Assembly (NCBI GenBank): GCA_000720375.1
Contig: JOAA01000043.1
Coordinates: 5,442 to 69,441, forward strand
Reading direction: 5' to 3'
From: Rhodococcus rhodnii
Lineage (GTDB): Bacteria; Actinomycetota; Actinomycetes; Mycobacteriales; Pseudonocardiaceae
DNA length: 64,000 nucleotides
Shown: one piece after another, positions 16,713 to 25,456 of the stretch
Numbering within the stretch: position 1 is the stretch's first letter
How the letters are laid out: the number at the start of each line of letters is the position of its first letter
Position numbers and translations under genes: made by a program
Notes under the pieces: model-generated
What the model saw: the letters and a program-made list of their open reading frames with translations, nothing else
The model's database searches: none
Told to the model about the DNA's origin: nothing

Positions 16713-17000
16713 TCAGGCAGCCGTCACCTTGCGGTGTCGGCGTTGGCCCGGCCCATGAGGGTCGGGTCCTCCCGTGGCGGTACCCGCTGCGCCGCAAGCG
16801 ATCGTCTTACGTGGGTTTCCATCGGGCTCGTTTGTCGTCGCCCCGCAACTCGGGGAGGACGCCTCAACCAGGGCCGCGAGGTTGCGGGCGGCGTTGAGAT
16901 CCCGGTCCAGGATCAGGCCGCACCCCTCGCAGTACGAGCCTCGCACGGCCTGACCGCGCCGTTCGACGAGACCACCGCACCGTCCACAGTGTCCACCGAC
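16713..17000 (-). mobile_element. Remnant of an IS607/IS605-type TnpB (C-terminal end only)
   Basis: The minus strand encodes CGRCGGL, then YCEGCGLILDRDLNAARNLA and SPSCGATTNEPDGNPRKT. This is the zinc ribbon, the last RuvC aspartate (DRDLNAARN) and the tail typical of IS607-associated TnpB. The upstream part of the protein is missing. The frame upstream of the zinc ribbon is unrelated. The remnant lies between the mgtC-like gene and the LAL regulators. Confidence 0.8.
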
Positions 17001-17119
17001 CCCAGCGAACTGCCCTACTACTCGGTGATGTTTGGCGTGCGGGCGCGGGAACCACCCTCCTGAGATCCTCACCCCATCCTGGCTGGGCCGTGGGGAGCCT
17101 TCCTCGCCACGATGACCGG

Positions 17120-19813
17120 TTAGATCAAGCCGAGTTCGCGGGCCGCGACCACAGCCGCGCGGCGGTTGCTCACGCCGAGTTTCGTGTAAACCGAGCGCAC
17201 ATGCGTCTTCACCGTGTTCACGGACAAGGTGAGATCCGACGCGATCTCGTCGAGCGAGCACTGTGACGGCAGTTTGCTCAGTACGGCCTGCTCACGCCGG
17301 GTCAGGACACCACGTGCGCACACGACACCCAAACCGGTGACCGCTTCGCAGACCCGGCTGGCGAAGTCGTCCAGCGGCCCGAAGCCGCCCTGTTGATCAG
17401 CCAGCAGCCGCCGCACCATCGGCCCGGCTTCGCCGAACGGCCGGATCAACCGCACCGGCTCGGCAAGCGCCAGTGCGGTCTGGAGCGCACATCGCGCCTT
17501 GGTCCGCCGCCCCGCGCGAAGCGCGATCGCCGTCTCCAACAGCAGAGCCGCGACGCGAGTGATAGGACACAACTCGGGCCGGGCACCGTCCAAGGCACTG
17601 CACAGCGCCCCGGACGCACCAGCCCGCCCGGTCGCGACCAGCCACCACGCTTCCAGCAGGGACAACTCGGCCGTGTCGCCGATCCGGCCCCGCGTCCAAT
17701 CGAAGATCTCCCGTGCGTGGGCATACTGCCCGAGCATGAGCGCGCAACGATGTTCCAGGACCGCGACTGTGGCGGCTAGTTCCGGCAGCAGGACAACGTC
17801 ACCGAGCTGCCGGCGCGCCTGCCTCATCCGGTGCAACCCGGTCGAGCGGTCGCCCGCGTCGAACCGGGCAGCCCCTTCGACGAAGCCGATCATGAACCGG
17901 AGTCTCGGCTCGGACGCCACACGGTTCACCCGCTCGGCTTGCGCCGTGTAGCGCCTCGATCCAGCCGGATCGAGTTGCAGCAGGCGCGCGAAGGCGAGTA
18001 TCAGGTAGTCGGTCGCCAGCCAGGGCGACCGGCACCAGCCTCGCTCACTCGCGAGGCTGATCGCCGCCGCTGACGCCTCAGCCATCGCGACATAGTCACC
18101 GTCCAGAGCGCAAGCCGCGCCGAGGACTGTCTGGCATTGCACGACAAGGTGATCGAAGCCATTCCCGCTGGCGAGCCGGAGAGCTTCCCGCAATTCTCGC
18201 TGGGCGGTCCCCAGGTCTGCGAAATACAGTGAAGTCCAGCCGACAGCCATTCGCGCCCAAGCCTCGAGCCCAGCGCCCATGGACGGCAACCCACCTGGAT
18301 ACTCCGCCGTCATCAACGCGGCCGGGGGTTTGCCCCGGACGAGCGCGAGATGGGCTCCCACGAGCCAGCGGAGCAACGCCATGTCGGTGCTGCATCTGGA
18401 TGGCCAGATGGCGTGGCTGCGGGCGAAATCCGTCTCCGCCGCGGTCAGCTCTCCGCCTGCGAGGTGCGCGAACGCGGATATCAGGGCAAGCGAAGGATCC
18501 TCCGCGATCATGTCGGGGCCGGCCAGCGCCAACGCCTGGGTGACGTCGTGGTGCTCGCCGGTGACCAGCAACATGACGGCATGCCGGCGCAGGAGGGCCA
18601 CGACCATGGCCCGGTCCCCGGCCTGTCCGGCGTGGTCGAGCGCTTCCAGCACCCGTTGTTCGGAAGCGAACCATGTCGCGGCGATACGGTGCAGCTCGGC
18701 AGTCCGCTCCGGATGCTGCCGGTCGAGGTCGGCACGCAGGTAAGAGCGCAGCAATGTGTGGATCCGATACCGCTGCCCGCGTACGTCGACACTCGTCACC
18801 AGCGAACTCTCACGCTCCAGCACATCCAGGAGCACGCCAGCGTCATCCAGCCCGGACAGCGTCGCCGCCAGGGGTGGCGATACCTCGTCGCAGATACTGA
18901 TCACCCGCAGGAACTGCCTGGTCCGCCCCGGCAGACGAGTCAACACCTCGCCGAGGAGGTAGTCGGCCACGGATCGGTCGTCGGCAGCGAAGTCCGCGAG
19001 GAACTCGTCGCGGTCGACCGCGTCTCGCAGCGAAAGGGCGGCCAGCCGCAGCCCAGCCGCCCATCCCTCGGTCTGGTCGACGAGCAGCCGCAACTGCTCG
19101 TCCTCGAGTTCGATCCCCACGGCGCGGAGCATTGCCGCGGCGTCGTCGCGACAGAACCGCAACCGGTTCGCCCGGATCTCGGCCAGGTTGCCCTGCGCGC
19201 GCAACCGGGCCAACGGGAGCGGAGGGTCGAGCCGGGTGGACAGCACCAGCCGAAGTCCCTTGGGCACATATCGGATGAGCGTCTCGAGGCCGCGCAGCGT
19301 CCGCGGCGTCACGATCTCGTGCACGTCGTCCAGCACCAGTCGCAGCGGACTGTCCAGCGCGTCGAGGGCGTCGACGATTTCGGCGAGAAAACCCGGCTCA
19401 TCGGCCACTGCCGGTGGGGCGAGGTCCCGTAGCGGGCTGTCGTCGGGCACACATTCGGCCATGGCGCTGAGCACAGCCGACCAGAACCGGCTGGCATCGT
19501 TGTCGTCGCGATCGAGGGATACCCAAGCCGCAGGGCCGGCCGTGACCCAATCCGCGAGTGCGAGCGTCTTTCCATAACCAGCCGGCGCACATACGACAAT
19601 GACTGGGACTTCCCCTGCCTGGTCGAGCAAGTGCCGCAACGGCTCTCGCCGGACGAAGCTGACCGGCACCCGCGGTATCGCGATCTTGGTGCGTGGGACA
19701 CACCACCGCGTACACCCGGGCAGCTCACCATCTCGAGCGGTCTGCCTCATCCGCTCGAAAGTGATTCGCCGAATCCGTGGACATACCGCCATTGGTTCCC
19801 AATCCCCGGACAT
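17120..19813 (-). CDS. LAL-type (MalT-like) LuxR family ATP-binding regulator 1
   Basis: An 897-residue STAND regulator. The N-terminal ATPase has Walker A APAGYGKT (about residue 74) and Walker B LRLVLDDVHEI. A long TPR-like helical region follows. The C-terminal LuxR helix-turn-helix reads LTRREQAVLSKL, then SVNTVKTHVRSVYTKLGV. The domain order is that of MalT, which is activated by ligand and ATP. The start ATG lies three bases after the stop of the upstream paralog, so the two are co-transcribed. An in-frame ATG at codon 22 is an alternative start. Ligand and targets unknown. Confidence 0.92.
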   Translation of the reverse strand: MSGDWEPMAVCPRIRRITFERMRQTARDGELPGCTRWCVPRTKIAIPRVPVSFVRREPLRHLLDQAGEVPVIVVCAPAGYGKTLALADWVTAGPAAWVSLDRDDNDASRFWSAVLSAMAECVPDDSPLRDLAPPAVADEPGFLAEIVDALDALDSPLRLVLDDVHEIVTPRTLRGLETLIRYVPKGLRLVLSTRLDPPLPLARLRAQGNLAEIRANRLRFCRDDAAAMLRAVGIELEDEQLRLLVDQTEGWAAGLRLAALSLRDAVDRDEFLADFAADDRSVADYLLGEVLTRLPGRTRQFLRVISICDEVSPPLAATLSGLDDAGVLLDVLERESSLVTSVDVRGQRYRIHTLLRSYLRADLDRQHPERTAELHRIAATWFASEQRVLEALDHAGQAGDRAMVVALLRRHAVMLLVTGEHHDVTQALALAGPDMIAEDPSLALISAFAHLAGGELTAAETDFARSHAIWPSRCSTDMALLRWLVGAHLALVRGKPPAALMTAEYPGGLPSMGAGLEAWARMAVGWTSLYFADLGTAQRELREALRLASGNGFDHLVVQCQTVLGAACALDGDYVAMAEASAAAISLASERGWCRSPWLATDYLILAFARLLQLDPAGSRRYTAQAERVNRVASEPRLRFMIGFVEGAARFDAGDRSTGLHRMRQARRQLGDVVLLPELAATVAVLEHRCALMLGQYAHAREIFDWTRGRIGDTAELSLLEAWWLVATGRAGASGALCSALDGARPELCPITRVAALLLETAIALRAGRRTKARCALQTALALAEPVRLIRPFGEAGPMVRRLLADQQGGFGPLDDFASRVCEAVTGLGVVCARGVLTRREQAVLSKLPSQCSLDEIASDLTLSVNTVKTHVRSVYTKLGVSNRRAAVVAARELGLI

Positions 19814-19816
19814 GCG

Positions 19817-22525
19817 CTAGTGGGAGGCTCTCGGACCGGGGATCCACCGCGTTGCTTCGAGAAGTCCCTGGTCGACGGCGACCGCGAGGGCGTCGCGGCG
19901 GGTACCCACGCCGAGTTTCGTGTAGATCGCCCGCACATGTGTCTTGACTGTGTTCGGCGATACCGTCAGGTCCTGCGCGATCTCCGCGAACGAACGCTGT
20001 GTCGGCAGCAGGCGCAACACGCCGCGTTCTCGCTCGGTCAGCGATACCGGCGGCGCCGACGTGGTGTCGATCGAACTCCGGACAACGAGTACACGACTCG
20101 CGAACTCATCGACCGCACCGAGCCTGCCCACCTGTCGGGCGAGCAGCGCCATCACCTCGGGCGCGGCATACACGACCGGATACAGCGCCTCCATCGGTGC
20201 GGCGATCGACAACGCTGTCCGCAGTGCGCGGCGCGCTTGAGAGGCCTGCGCGGTGCGGAGCGCGATCTCCGTCTTGAGCAACCACGCCTCGACGGTCGAC
20301 CACGGGAGCGCCGGGCGGACAGAGCCGTCCAACAACGGCTTGAGAACAGTCCGGGCAGAACCGTGCCGATGCAGCGCCAACTGACCGCGGGCACGGATCA
20401 GCAGCACTTCGCCCGAAGCCGGAATCAGCTCTTTCGCCCAGCGCACCACGGCATTGGCGACGCCGCTCCACCCGAGCAGCGTCGCAGCCCTGTGTTCCAA
20501 GACGACGGCGAGCGCGACGTCGTCCGGTGCGAACTGGCCACCTACCGCGTTCAGCCTGGCTTCGCGCATCTGCCGCAGTCCTGCCGCACGATCACCGGTG
20601 TCGAACTGGGCAGCGCCTCGCAGGGTGCGCATGAGGAGGCTCAGGCTTTGGCTCGGCATTGGAACCCAGGTGTCGAACAGCCCAGCTGCCCGAGCCGTCT
20701 GGCGCAGGCATTCAGCGGGTTCCGCCCTCAGGAATGCGCCGTACGCGAGCAGCAGACGCGCCCACATGCCTGCCGTCCTCGCGGGCAATCCGCCCGCGAT
20801 CCGTGCGTCGACCGACGTTGCCAGGTCGCTCATCAGCCGGAAGTCGCCTTCGGCTGCGGCGATGCGACCGAGGATCGTCAGACATTGCGCTGATAGGTAC
20901 TCGTAGCCGTTGTCCCGTGCGATCGCGAGTGCGGCGTGCATCCATTCACGCGCTCGGGCCCGATTCGCAGCGGCCAACAACGTCGTGCCCTGGTGAAGCT
21001 TTGCCAGCGCGTCGACGGCCGGCACGTTCCCGGCGGTCGAACCGGGACTCTCCGTGATCCGCGCCATGTCGGCGAACTGGGCGAGGCATGAACGGACGAA
21101 CTGCCGCAAGGATTTGAGCTCAGGTGTCTCGTCTGCCGGCGGAAGTGCTTCGGCGCGCGCCAGATCAGCCGACGCCGCAGCCGGCTCGCCGGACTCCAGG
21201 TGCAACAACGCAGAGATCAGTGCCGCCCACGGCTCGTCGACGGTCGATTCGTCGCCCAGCACAGCGAGAGCACGGCGCAACACCACGTGCTCGCCAGACA
21301 AGATCAGCGGCAGTGCGTTGCGCCGGAGCAGGGCGCCGACGCGCTCGCAGTCCCCTGCAAGACAGGCGTGCGCGATCGCCTGCGCCGGGCAATGGTGCGC
21401 CGCGAGCCAGTCGGCTGCGTTACCGTGCAATGTCGCGGCACGATTGGGAGCTTGCCGCTGGAGTTCGGTGTACAGGTGCGAGCGGAGCAACGCATGTACG
21501 CGGTACCAACGTCGTCCGGTCCCAGTGCTGACGACCAATGTGGTCTCGCGCTCGAGACGGCAGAGCATCTCACCGGCGTCGGCCCGGCCGGACACCGCCG
21601 CGGCCAGCGAAGCCGACACCTCCTCGCATCCGCTGATCGCACACAGGAAATCCCGCGTCGCATCCGGGAAACAGGACAGGACCTCGTCGACCAGGTAGCC
21701 TGCCACGACCCGGTCGGCCGCGGCAGAATCGGCCAGGAACCGCTCCTGCGCATCGGTTTCGTTCAGTGCCTGGGCGACCAGCCGCAAAGCGGCCGCCCAT
21801 CCCTCGGTGTGCCGCACGAGTTGCTGTATCTGTACAGTGGACAGCCGAACGCCGGCTGTCCTGAGCAGGGCATCGGCTTCGTCCATTGTGAACTTCAGCT
21901 TGTCGGCGCATACTTCCCGCAGTTGGCCCGACAATCGCAACCGCGACAGCGGAAGCCAGGGACCGAACCTGGTCAGCAACACCAGCCTGAGCCCGGCCGG
22001 CTGGAAGCGAATGAGCGTTTCCAAGCCCTGCAACGGTTCCGCGGCCGTGAGCTCGTGCATGTCATCGAGTACCAGTCGCACAGGTGACGGCAGGTCGTCC
22101 AGCACGTCGACGATCTCGGCGAGAAAACCAGGATCGCTGCTCGGCCGGGCAGGCAACATCAACTCCTGCAACGGGTTGTCGGCACGAACACCAGGGCAGG
22201 CATCCAGCGCGGCCAGCACCGCCGACCAGAAACGCCGGTCGTCGTTGTCATCGGAGTCCAACGACACCCAAGCCGTCGCCGACAAGTGTCCTCGCCGGAT
22301 CCATTCCGCCAGCAGCAGCGTCTTGCCGAAACCCGCAGGAGCCTGGACCAGAGTGACCGCGCAGTCCTCCGCTCGATCCAGCTCTGTCCACAACCGAGAA
22401 CGGGAGACCAGCCGCGCCGGCAGTTCCGGCACGACGATCTTGGTCCGCGGCATCCTCGGCCGTACCCCACCTGATCGTGCCTCCGGCATCCCCGCTGCCT
22501 TCCAGCGTAGGAATGTGCGTGCCAT
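19817..22525 (-). CDS. LAL-type (MalT-like) LuxR family ATP-binding regulator 2
   Basis: A paralog of the gene just downstream. The ATPase domain has APAGFGKT and VRLVLDDMHEL. A helical repeat region follows. The C-terminal helix-turn-helix reads LTERERGVLRLL and SPNTVKTHVRAIYTKLGV. The ATG at 22525 (902 residues) is preferred over the longest frame, which opens at 22693 and would run into the divergent gene's ribosome site. The start remains uncertain. The conserved segment PRTKIVVPELPARLVSRSRL near the N-terminus matches the same position in the paralog. Confidence 0.9.
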   Translation of the reverse strand: MARTFLRWKAAGMPEARSGGVRPRMPRTKIVVPELPARLVSRSRLWTELDRAEDCAVTLVQAPAGFGKTLLLAEWIRRGHLSATAWVSLDSDDNDDRRFWSAVLAALDACPGVRADNPLQELMLPARPSSDPGFLAEIVDVLDDLPSPVRLVLDDMHELTAAEPLQGLETLIRFQPAGLRLVLLTRFGPWLPLSRLRLSGQLREVCADKLKFTMDEADALLRTAGVRLSTVQIQQLVRHTEGWAAALRLVAQALNETDAQERFLADSAAADRVVAGYLVDEVLSCFPDATRDFLCAISGCEEVSASLAAAVSGRADAGEMLCRLERETTLVVSTGTGRRWYRVHALLRSHLYTELQRQAPNRAATLHGNAADWLAAHHCPAQAIAHACLAGDCERVGALLRRNALPLILSGEHVVLRRALAVLGDESTVDEPWAALISALLHLESGEPAAASADLARAEALPPADETPELKSLRQFVRSCLAQFADMARITESPGSTAGNVPAVDALAKLHQGTTLLAAANRARAREWMHAALAIARDNGYEYLSAQCLTILGRIAAAEGDFRLMSDLATSVDARIAGGLPARTAGMWARLLLAYGAFLRAEPAECLRQTARAAGLFDTWVPMPSQSLSLLMRTLRGAAQFDTGDRAAGLRQMREARLNAVGGQFAPDDVALAVVLEHRAATLLGWSGVANAVVRWAKELIPASGEVLLIRARGQLALHRHGSARTVLKPLLDGSVRPALPWSTVEAWLLKTEIALRTAQASQARRALRTALSIAAPMEALYPVVYAAPEVMALLARQVGRLGAVDEFASRVLVVRSSIDTTSAPPVSLTERERGVLRLLPTQRSFAEIAQDLTVSPNTVKTHVRAIYTKLGVGTRRDALAVAVDQGLLEATRWIPGPRASH

Positions 22526-22668
22526 CAGTCTCTCACCGCACTGCCGCGAACGGGACGGGGCCACTCGGCGATCCATCTCACCTCGTGCGGGCGAAGCGGA
22601 CCCCGCCCGCACCGGCGAAGGTGATCCCGGTGCCGGTGACATCTCCGGCGGTGGCGCAAGGAGGAAAG

Positions 22669-23091
22669 ATGGGTGTGCACAGTCGCTCGACATGGTCGAG
22701 CTGGATCGGATTCGCCGCGATCATCTTGATCATTACCGGGTTTTTCACCGCGATCGAGGGCATCGTCGCCCTGTTCCGGAACCAGTACTACATCCTCAGC
22801 AGCAGCGGCCTCCTGGTGTTCGACATGACCGCGTGGGGCTGGATCCACCTCATTGTCGGCGTGTGCGCGGTCCTCGCCGGACTCTCGTTGTTCACTGGTG
22901 CCGCGTGGGCTCGCGTCGTCGCGGTCCTCCTGGTCAGCTTCAACGCCGTCAGTCAACTGGCCTTCATGGCCGCCCATCCCATCTGGACGACGATTGTTAT
23001 CGCTCTGGACATACTGGTCATCTGGGCCGTCGTCGTCCATGGCGGAGTCGTCCGGGACGAGGGAACAGGCATCATCGGCGAACGGAACTGA
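22669..23091 (+). CDS. DUF7144-like four-helix membrane protein
   Basis: The start ATG at 22669 has a strong AAGGAGGAAAG ribosome site. The 140-residue product has four membrane segments, among them FAAIILIITGFFTAIEGIVA and WIHLIVGVCAVLAGLSLFTG, and a short charged tail. This fits the DUF7144 family of actinobacterial membrane proteins, whose function is unknown. It diverges from the LAL pair and is followed closely by another small gene. Confidence 0.8.
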   Translation: MGVHSRSTWSSWIGFAAIILIITGFFTAIEGIVALFRNQYYILSSSGLLVFDMTAWGWIHLIVGVCAVLAGLSLFTGAAWARVVAVLLVSFNAVSQLAFMAAHPIWTTIVIALDILVIWAVVVHGGVVRDEGTGIIGERN

Positions 23092-23136
23092 CCGCCCGCC
23101 GCACATCAATCATCCCTCCCTGAGGAGATGGCACCC

Positions 23137-23370
23137 ATGTCACAGACACGCTACGAGTTCCGCGTGGCTGGGCACGTGTCGGAACGAGCCAGACACGCCT
23201 TCGACGAGTTTGGTGAAATGCACATCGTTCCCGCCGCACCCGAAACAATCATCTACGGTGATGTGGTCGACGACTCGCACTTGCACGGGATTCTGGCGAT
23301 GTTCCAGAACCTCGGACTCCACGTCGTCTCGATGCACACCGTACCCGACCCACCACAGAACACGCCATGA
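23137..23370 (+). CDS. Small hypothetical protein (77 aa)
   Basis: ATG at 23137 with GAGGAG upstream; begins MSQTRYEFRVAGHVSERARH. The alternating pattern and conserved-looking core (IYGDVVDDSHLHGILAMFQ) suggest a small alpha/beta ferredoxin-like fold. It lies 45 bases after the DUF7144 gene and is probably co-transcribed. No family named. Confidence 0.7.
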   Translation: MSQTRYEFRVAGHVSERARHAFDEFGEMHIVPAAPETIIYGDVVDDSHLHGILAMFQNLGLHVVSMHTVPDPPQNTP

Positions 23371-23452
23371 CTTCCGCCTGAAGCCCTATGAGGACTGAGG
23401 TGGCGAGTTTCGTCGATTGGCCGATTGTGGACAAGCCTTGACGTCAGCGGAA

Positions 23453-23488
23453 GCCGCGGCACCGCTGCACTGACTGCGGGGTCGCGGC
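23453..23488. terminator. Hairpin downstream of the first small secreted-protein gene
   Basis: GCCGCG and CGCGGC arms with partly paired interior (GCACCGC against GCGGGGT) lie between convergent genes. The surrounding sequence resembles the flank of the hairpin at 24594, so it seems to be the duplicated 3' end of the same gene family. Confidence 0.55.
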
Positions 23489-23524
23489 CTTCCCGATGAA
23501 TCTGCTGAATCTGCGAGAACAGGG

Positions 23525-23974
23525 TCAGCGGCAGTTGATACTGACCGGCCAGCTCACTTTACGATCCATGTGGGAATCCTCGCCACGGCGTGCGTAGTAC
23601 ATGGCTACTGTCCGGTACCGGCCTGACTCGCACCGAACTTCGGCCTCGGCCTCCTCCTCGGTAACGCCCATCTTCAGGTCGAAATCAATCGCGATGTTCA
23701 TCCATTCGTTGTCGTATTTCTGCAGCCACATCTGCACCCCGAACACGTCCGCCCGGTCGGAGCAGTTGGCTTCGGCTTCCGCGCGCACACTTTCCACAGC
23801 ACCTACGCCCTCTAGCTCCGGGGGATCCGCCCGGAGCTCGCACTGAAACCGCGACAGCGCCTCAGCGGTCCCGGCGACCGCCTCCGTGGCGGAGGCAGCC
23901 TCGGACAGGAATCCGGACATGAAGAGCGTCACACCTGCCACGGCCACCGAGCGCCGAACAATTGAATTCGCCAT
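23525..23974 (-). CDS. Small secreted four-cysteine protein, paralog A (149 aa)
   Basis: The frame is open far upstream into a protease remnant, but the ATG at 23974 aligns with the starts of two paralogs (24674-25114 and 49278-49700). All three begin M-(A/T)-N-S-I-V-R-R-S and have a signal peptide ending near Ala-Ser-Ala. The mature part keeps four cysteines. It also keeps a motif close to VxVWLQKYDxEW, an AEVRCESGRYRTV segment and a terminal Ile-X-Cys-Arg. No known family recognised. Predicted to be exported and disulphide-bonded. The upstream leader is also shared. Confidence 0.8.
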   Translation of the reverse strand: MANSIVRRSVAVAGVTLFMSGFLSEAASATEAVAGTAEALSRFQCELRADPPELEGVGAVESVRAEAEANCSDRADVFGVQMWLQKYDNEWMNIAIDFDLKMGVTEEEAEAEVRCESGRYRTVAMYYARRGEDSHMDRKVSWPVSINCR

Positions 23975-24096
23975 AACAGCCCTTCCCAACGTATCAAGAA
24001 ATGGAAAACGACCAATCAAACCCATTGTCAGATCGGAACAAAGGCGAGGACAAGTAGCCTCTCGCCCGGCTCCGGAATCAACAGTCTCACGACATT
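23975..24096 (-). promoter_or_regulatory. Conserved leader of paralog A
   Basis: On the minus strand this stretch reads GGCTACTTGTCCTCGCC, then CCGATCTGACAATGGG, then the start codon. The same blocks precede paralog C, and more loosely paralog B. A hairpin GAGG(C)..CCTC surrounds the TACTT loop. Such conservation outside the coding region suggests a shared promoter or structured 5' leader. Confidence 0.55.
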
Positions 24097-24524
24097 TTCC
24101 GTTCACATCACGGATCCAGTCGTTGAACACGGGCAACGACAGGTTGGCGAACCATGTGTTGGCGCCACGGTGATCACTGGACGTCCCAAGCAGGACGTAC
24201 CGAACCTTGCCGTTCACGGTCGTCTCGGTGAAGGCCGGGCCACCGCTGTCCTCGGGGCGGATGCCGGCGTCCTGGCTGGGAGTGTCGACGCAGAACCACT
24301 GCTGTCCAGTCTCCTTCGCGACACAGTGCGCGGCGGTCAGGATGTGCGTTTCCGACACAAGTGAACCGGAACAGTAACCCTCGGCCCGGTTACCGATACT
24401 CACCAGCCACGGATACTTGCCGGGTTGTACCTCGATGCCTTCCCGCGATCGACGAGGCGCTGCCTGCTGGAAACACGATAACGGCGAGCACACAGCTCAG
24501 CACAACACCAAAAACTCTATACAT
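24096..24524 (-). pseudogene. Decayed secreted trypsin-like serine protease
   Basis: A signal peptide (MYRVFGVVLSCVLAVIVFPA) starts at 24524. The frame then shifts near 24450 into EVQPGKYPWLVSIGNRAEGY and CSGSLVSETHILTAAHC, the S1 protease core with the catalytic histidine. The middle of the protein is missing: a short stretch leads directly to RPEDSGGPAF (the catalytic serine) and the C-terminal NDWIRDV helix. The region with the catalytic aspartate is deleted. No stop separates it from the downstream secreted-protein frame, which explains the long frame there. Confidence 0.75.
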
Positions 24525-24593
24525 CGGGCGAACAAGTGCCTTCTCGCCTTCAGCGGGACCCAAATGGTATTCCTGGCCGATTGCCGACAAGTT

Positions 24594-24623
24594 GCGGCAC
24601 CGCAGCGACTACTGCGGTGCCGC
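24594..24623 (-). terminator. Perfect 12-bp stem hairpin after paralog B
   Basis: GCGGCACCGCAG and CTGCGGTGCCGC flank a 6-base loop, about 50 bases downstream of the stop of the 24674-25114 gene. No strong T-run follows, as is common for actinomycete terminators. Confidence 0.8.
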
Positions 24624-24673
24624 GGCTTTCTCGTCACCACCCAAGCGTCCGTTGTGGACAGCGAGAGGCGGCG

Positions 24674-25114
24674 TCAGCGGCAGAAGATCTGGACAGCTTC
24701 GCTCTCGTGACGTTCGCTGTCGGTGTCCGTGCCTTCGCTTGCGAAGTGCACGGATACCGCCCGGTATCGGCCTCGCTGGCACTGGGCTTCGGCGATGGCC
24801 ACCGCCTGGTAAGCGTCCTGATTCCGGTCGCGGCCTTCCGCGACATTCCTCCATTCGCCGTCCTCGAATTTCTCCAGGTGTACCCGCACCCTGACCACTT
24901 CCACCCGACGACCACAGGTGGTGGACGCACGCGCTCCTACAGTGTCGTCGTCCCGCGACGGGGTTTCCACGTAGGTGCTACACCGCAACTGTTGCACCGC
25001 TACATCCGTCCCAATGACCGTTTCCCCGGCAGAGGCGGACCCGGACGCAAACCCAGACGCAAAGAGTGCCGCACCTGCCACAGCCAGCGAGCGACGGACA
25101 ATTGAATTCGCCAT
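24674..25114 (-). CDS. Small secreted four-cysteine protein, paralog B (146 aa)
   Basis: Begins MANSIVRRSLAVAGAALFAS with a clear signal peptide. The mature part shares with paralogs A and C the cysteine positions, the VRVHLEKFEDGEW motif, the AEAQCQRGRYRAV motif and the terminal IFCR. It has more aspartate and arginine than the others. It is divergently oriented to the GT2-GtrA-HPrK gene, with 342 bases between the starts. Function unknown. The divergent arrangement is repeated in the duplicated locus near 49 kb, which suggests a link with the envelope operon. Confidence 0.82.
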   Translation of the reverse strand: MANSIVRRSLAVAGAALFASGFASGSASAGETVIGTDVAVQQLRCSTYVETPSRDDDTVGARASTTCGRRVEVVRVRVHLEKFEDGEWRNVAEGRDRNQDAYQAVAIAEAQCQRGRYRAVSVHFASEGTDTDSERHESEAVQIFCR

Positions 25115-25456
25115 GACAGTTCTCCCAGGATATCACGAAAGTGAAGAATGATCACAATGGACGCACCCATTGTGATATCAAGACACAAGCGACCGCAAGT
25201 AGCCTCCTTTCCGGCCCCGCAATCGATAGCGAGACGAGGCCGAGCGAATGGCCACCTGTTCTTTTCAACCCTCAACCAGCAGACTGTCTCCGAGTCAAGC
25301 ACCGAAGGGAAAGCAAGACGAGTTCCGCAACCTTAAAGAAAGGTCGGATGGAAATCCCGACCATGCTCGTAACAGCGGGGCACGCCGACTGTTTGCGCTT
25401 CGCCTTTCCCTCGTCGAGCTGGTTGCCGGTCCGCGCGAGGGGGCGAAAGGGAAGCC
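25115..25456. promoter_or_regulatory. Divergent control region shared with the 49-kb locus
   Basis: Read on the minus strand, blocks such as TGCACGGCTTCCCTT, CTCGCGCGGACCGGC, ACCAGCTCGACGAGGGA, TTGAAAAGAACAGG, TGGCCATTCG and GGCTACTTGC recur in the same order at 49003-49277 (plus strand). The region therefore carries promoters for both the secreted-protein gene and the glycosyltransferase operon. It holds no credible gene of its own. Confidence 0.75.

Noticed and set aside
18350..19432. 360-residue plus-strand frame opposite LAL regulator 1
   Set aside because: No domain, biased composition, antisense to a gene with clear Walker and HTH motifs.
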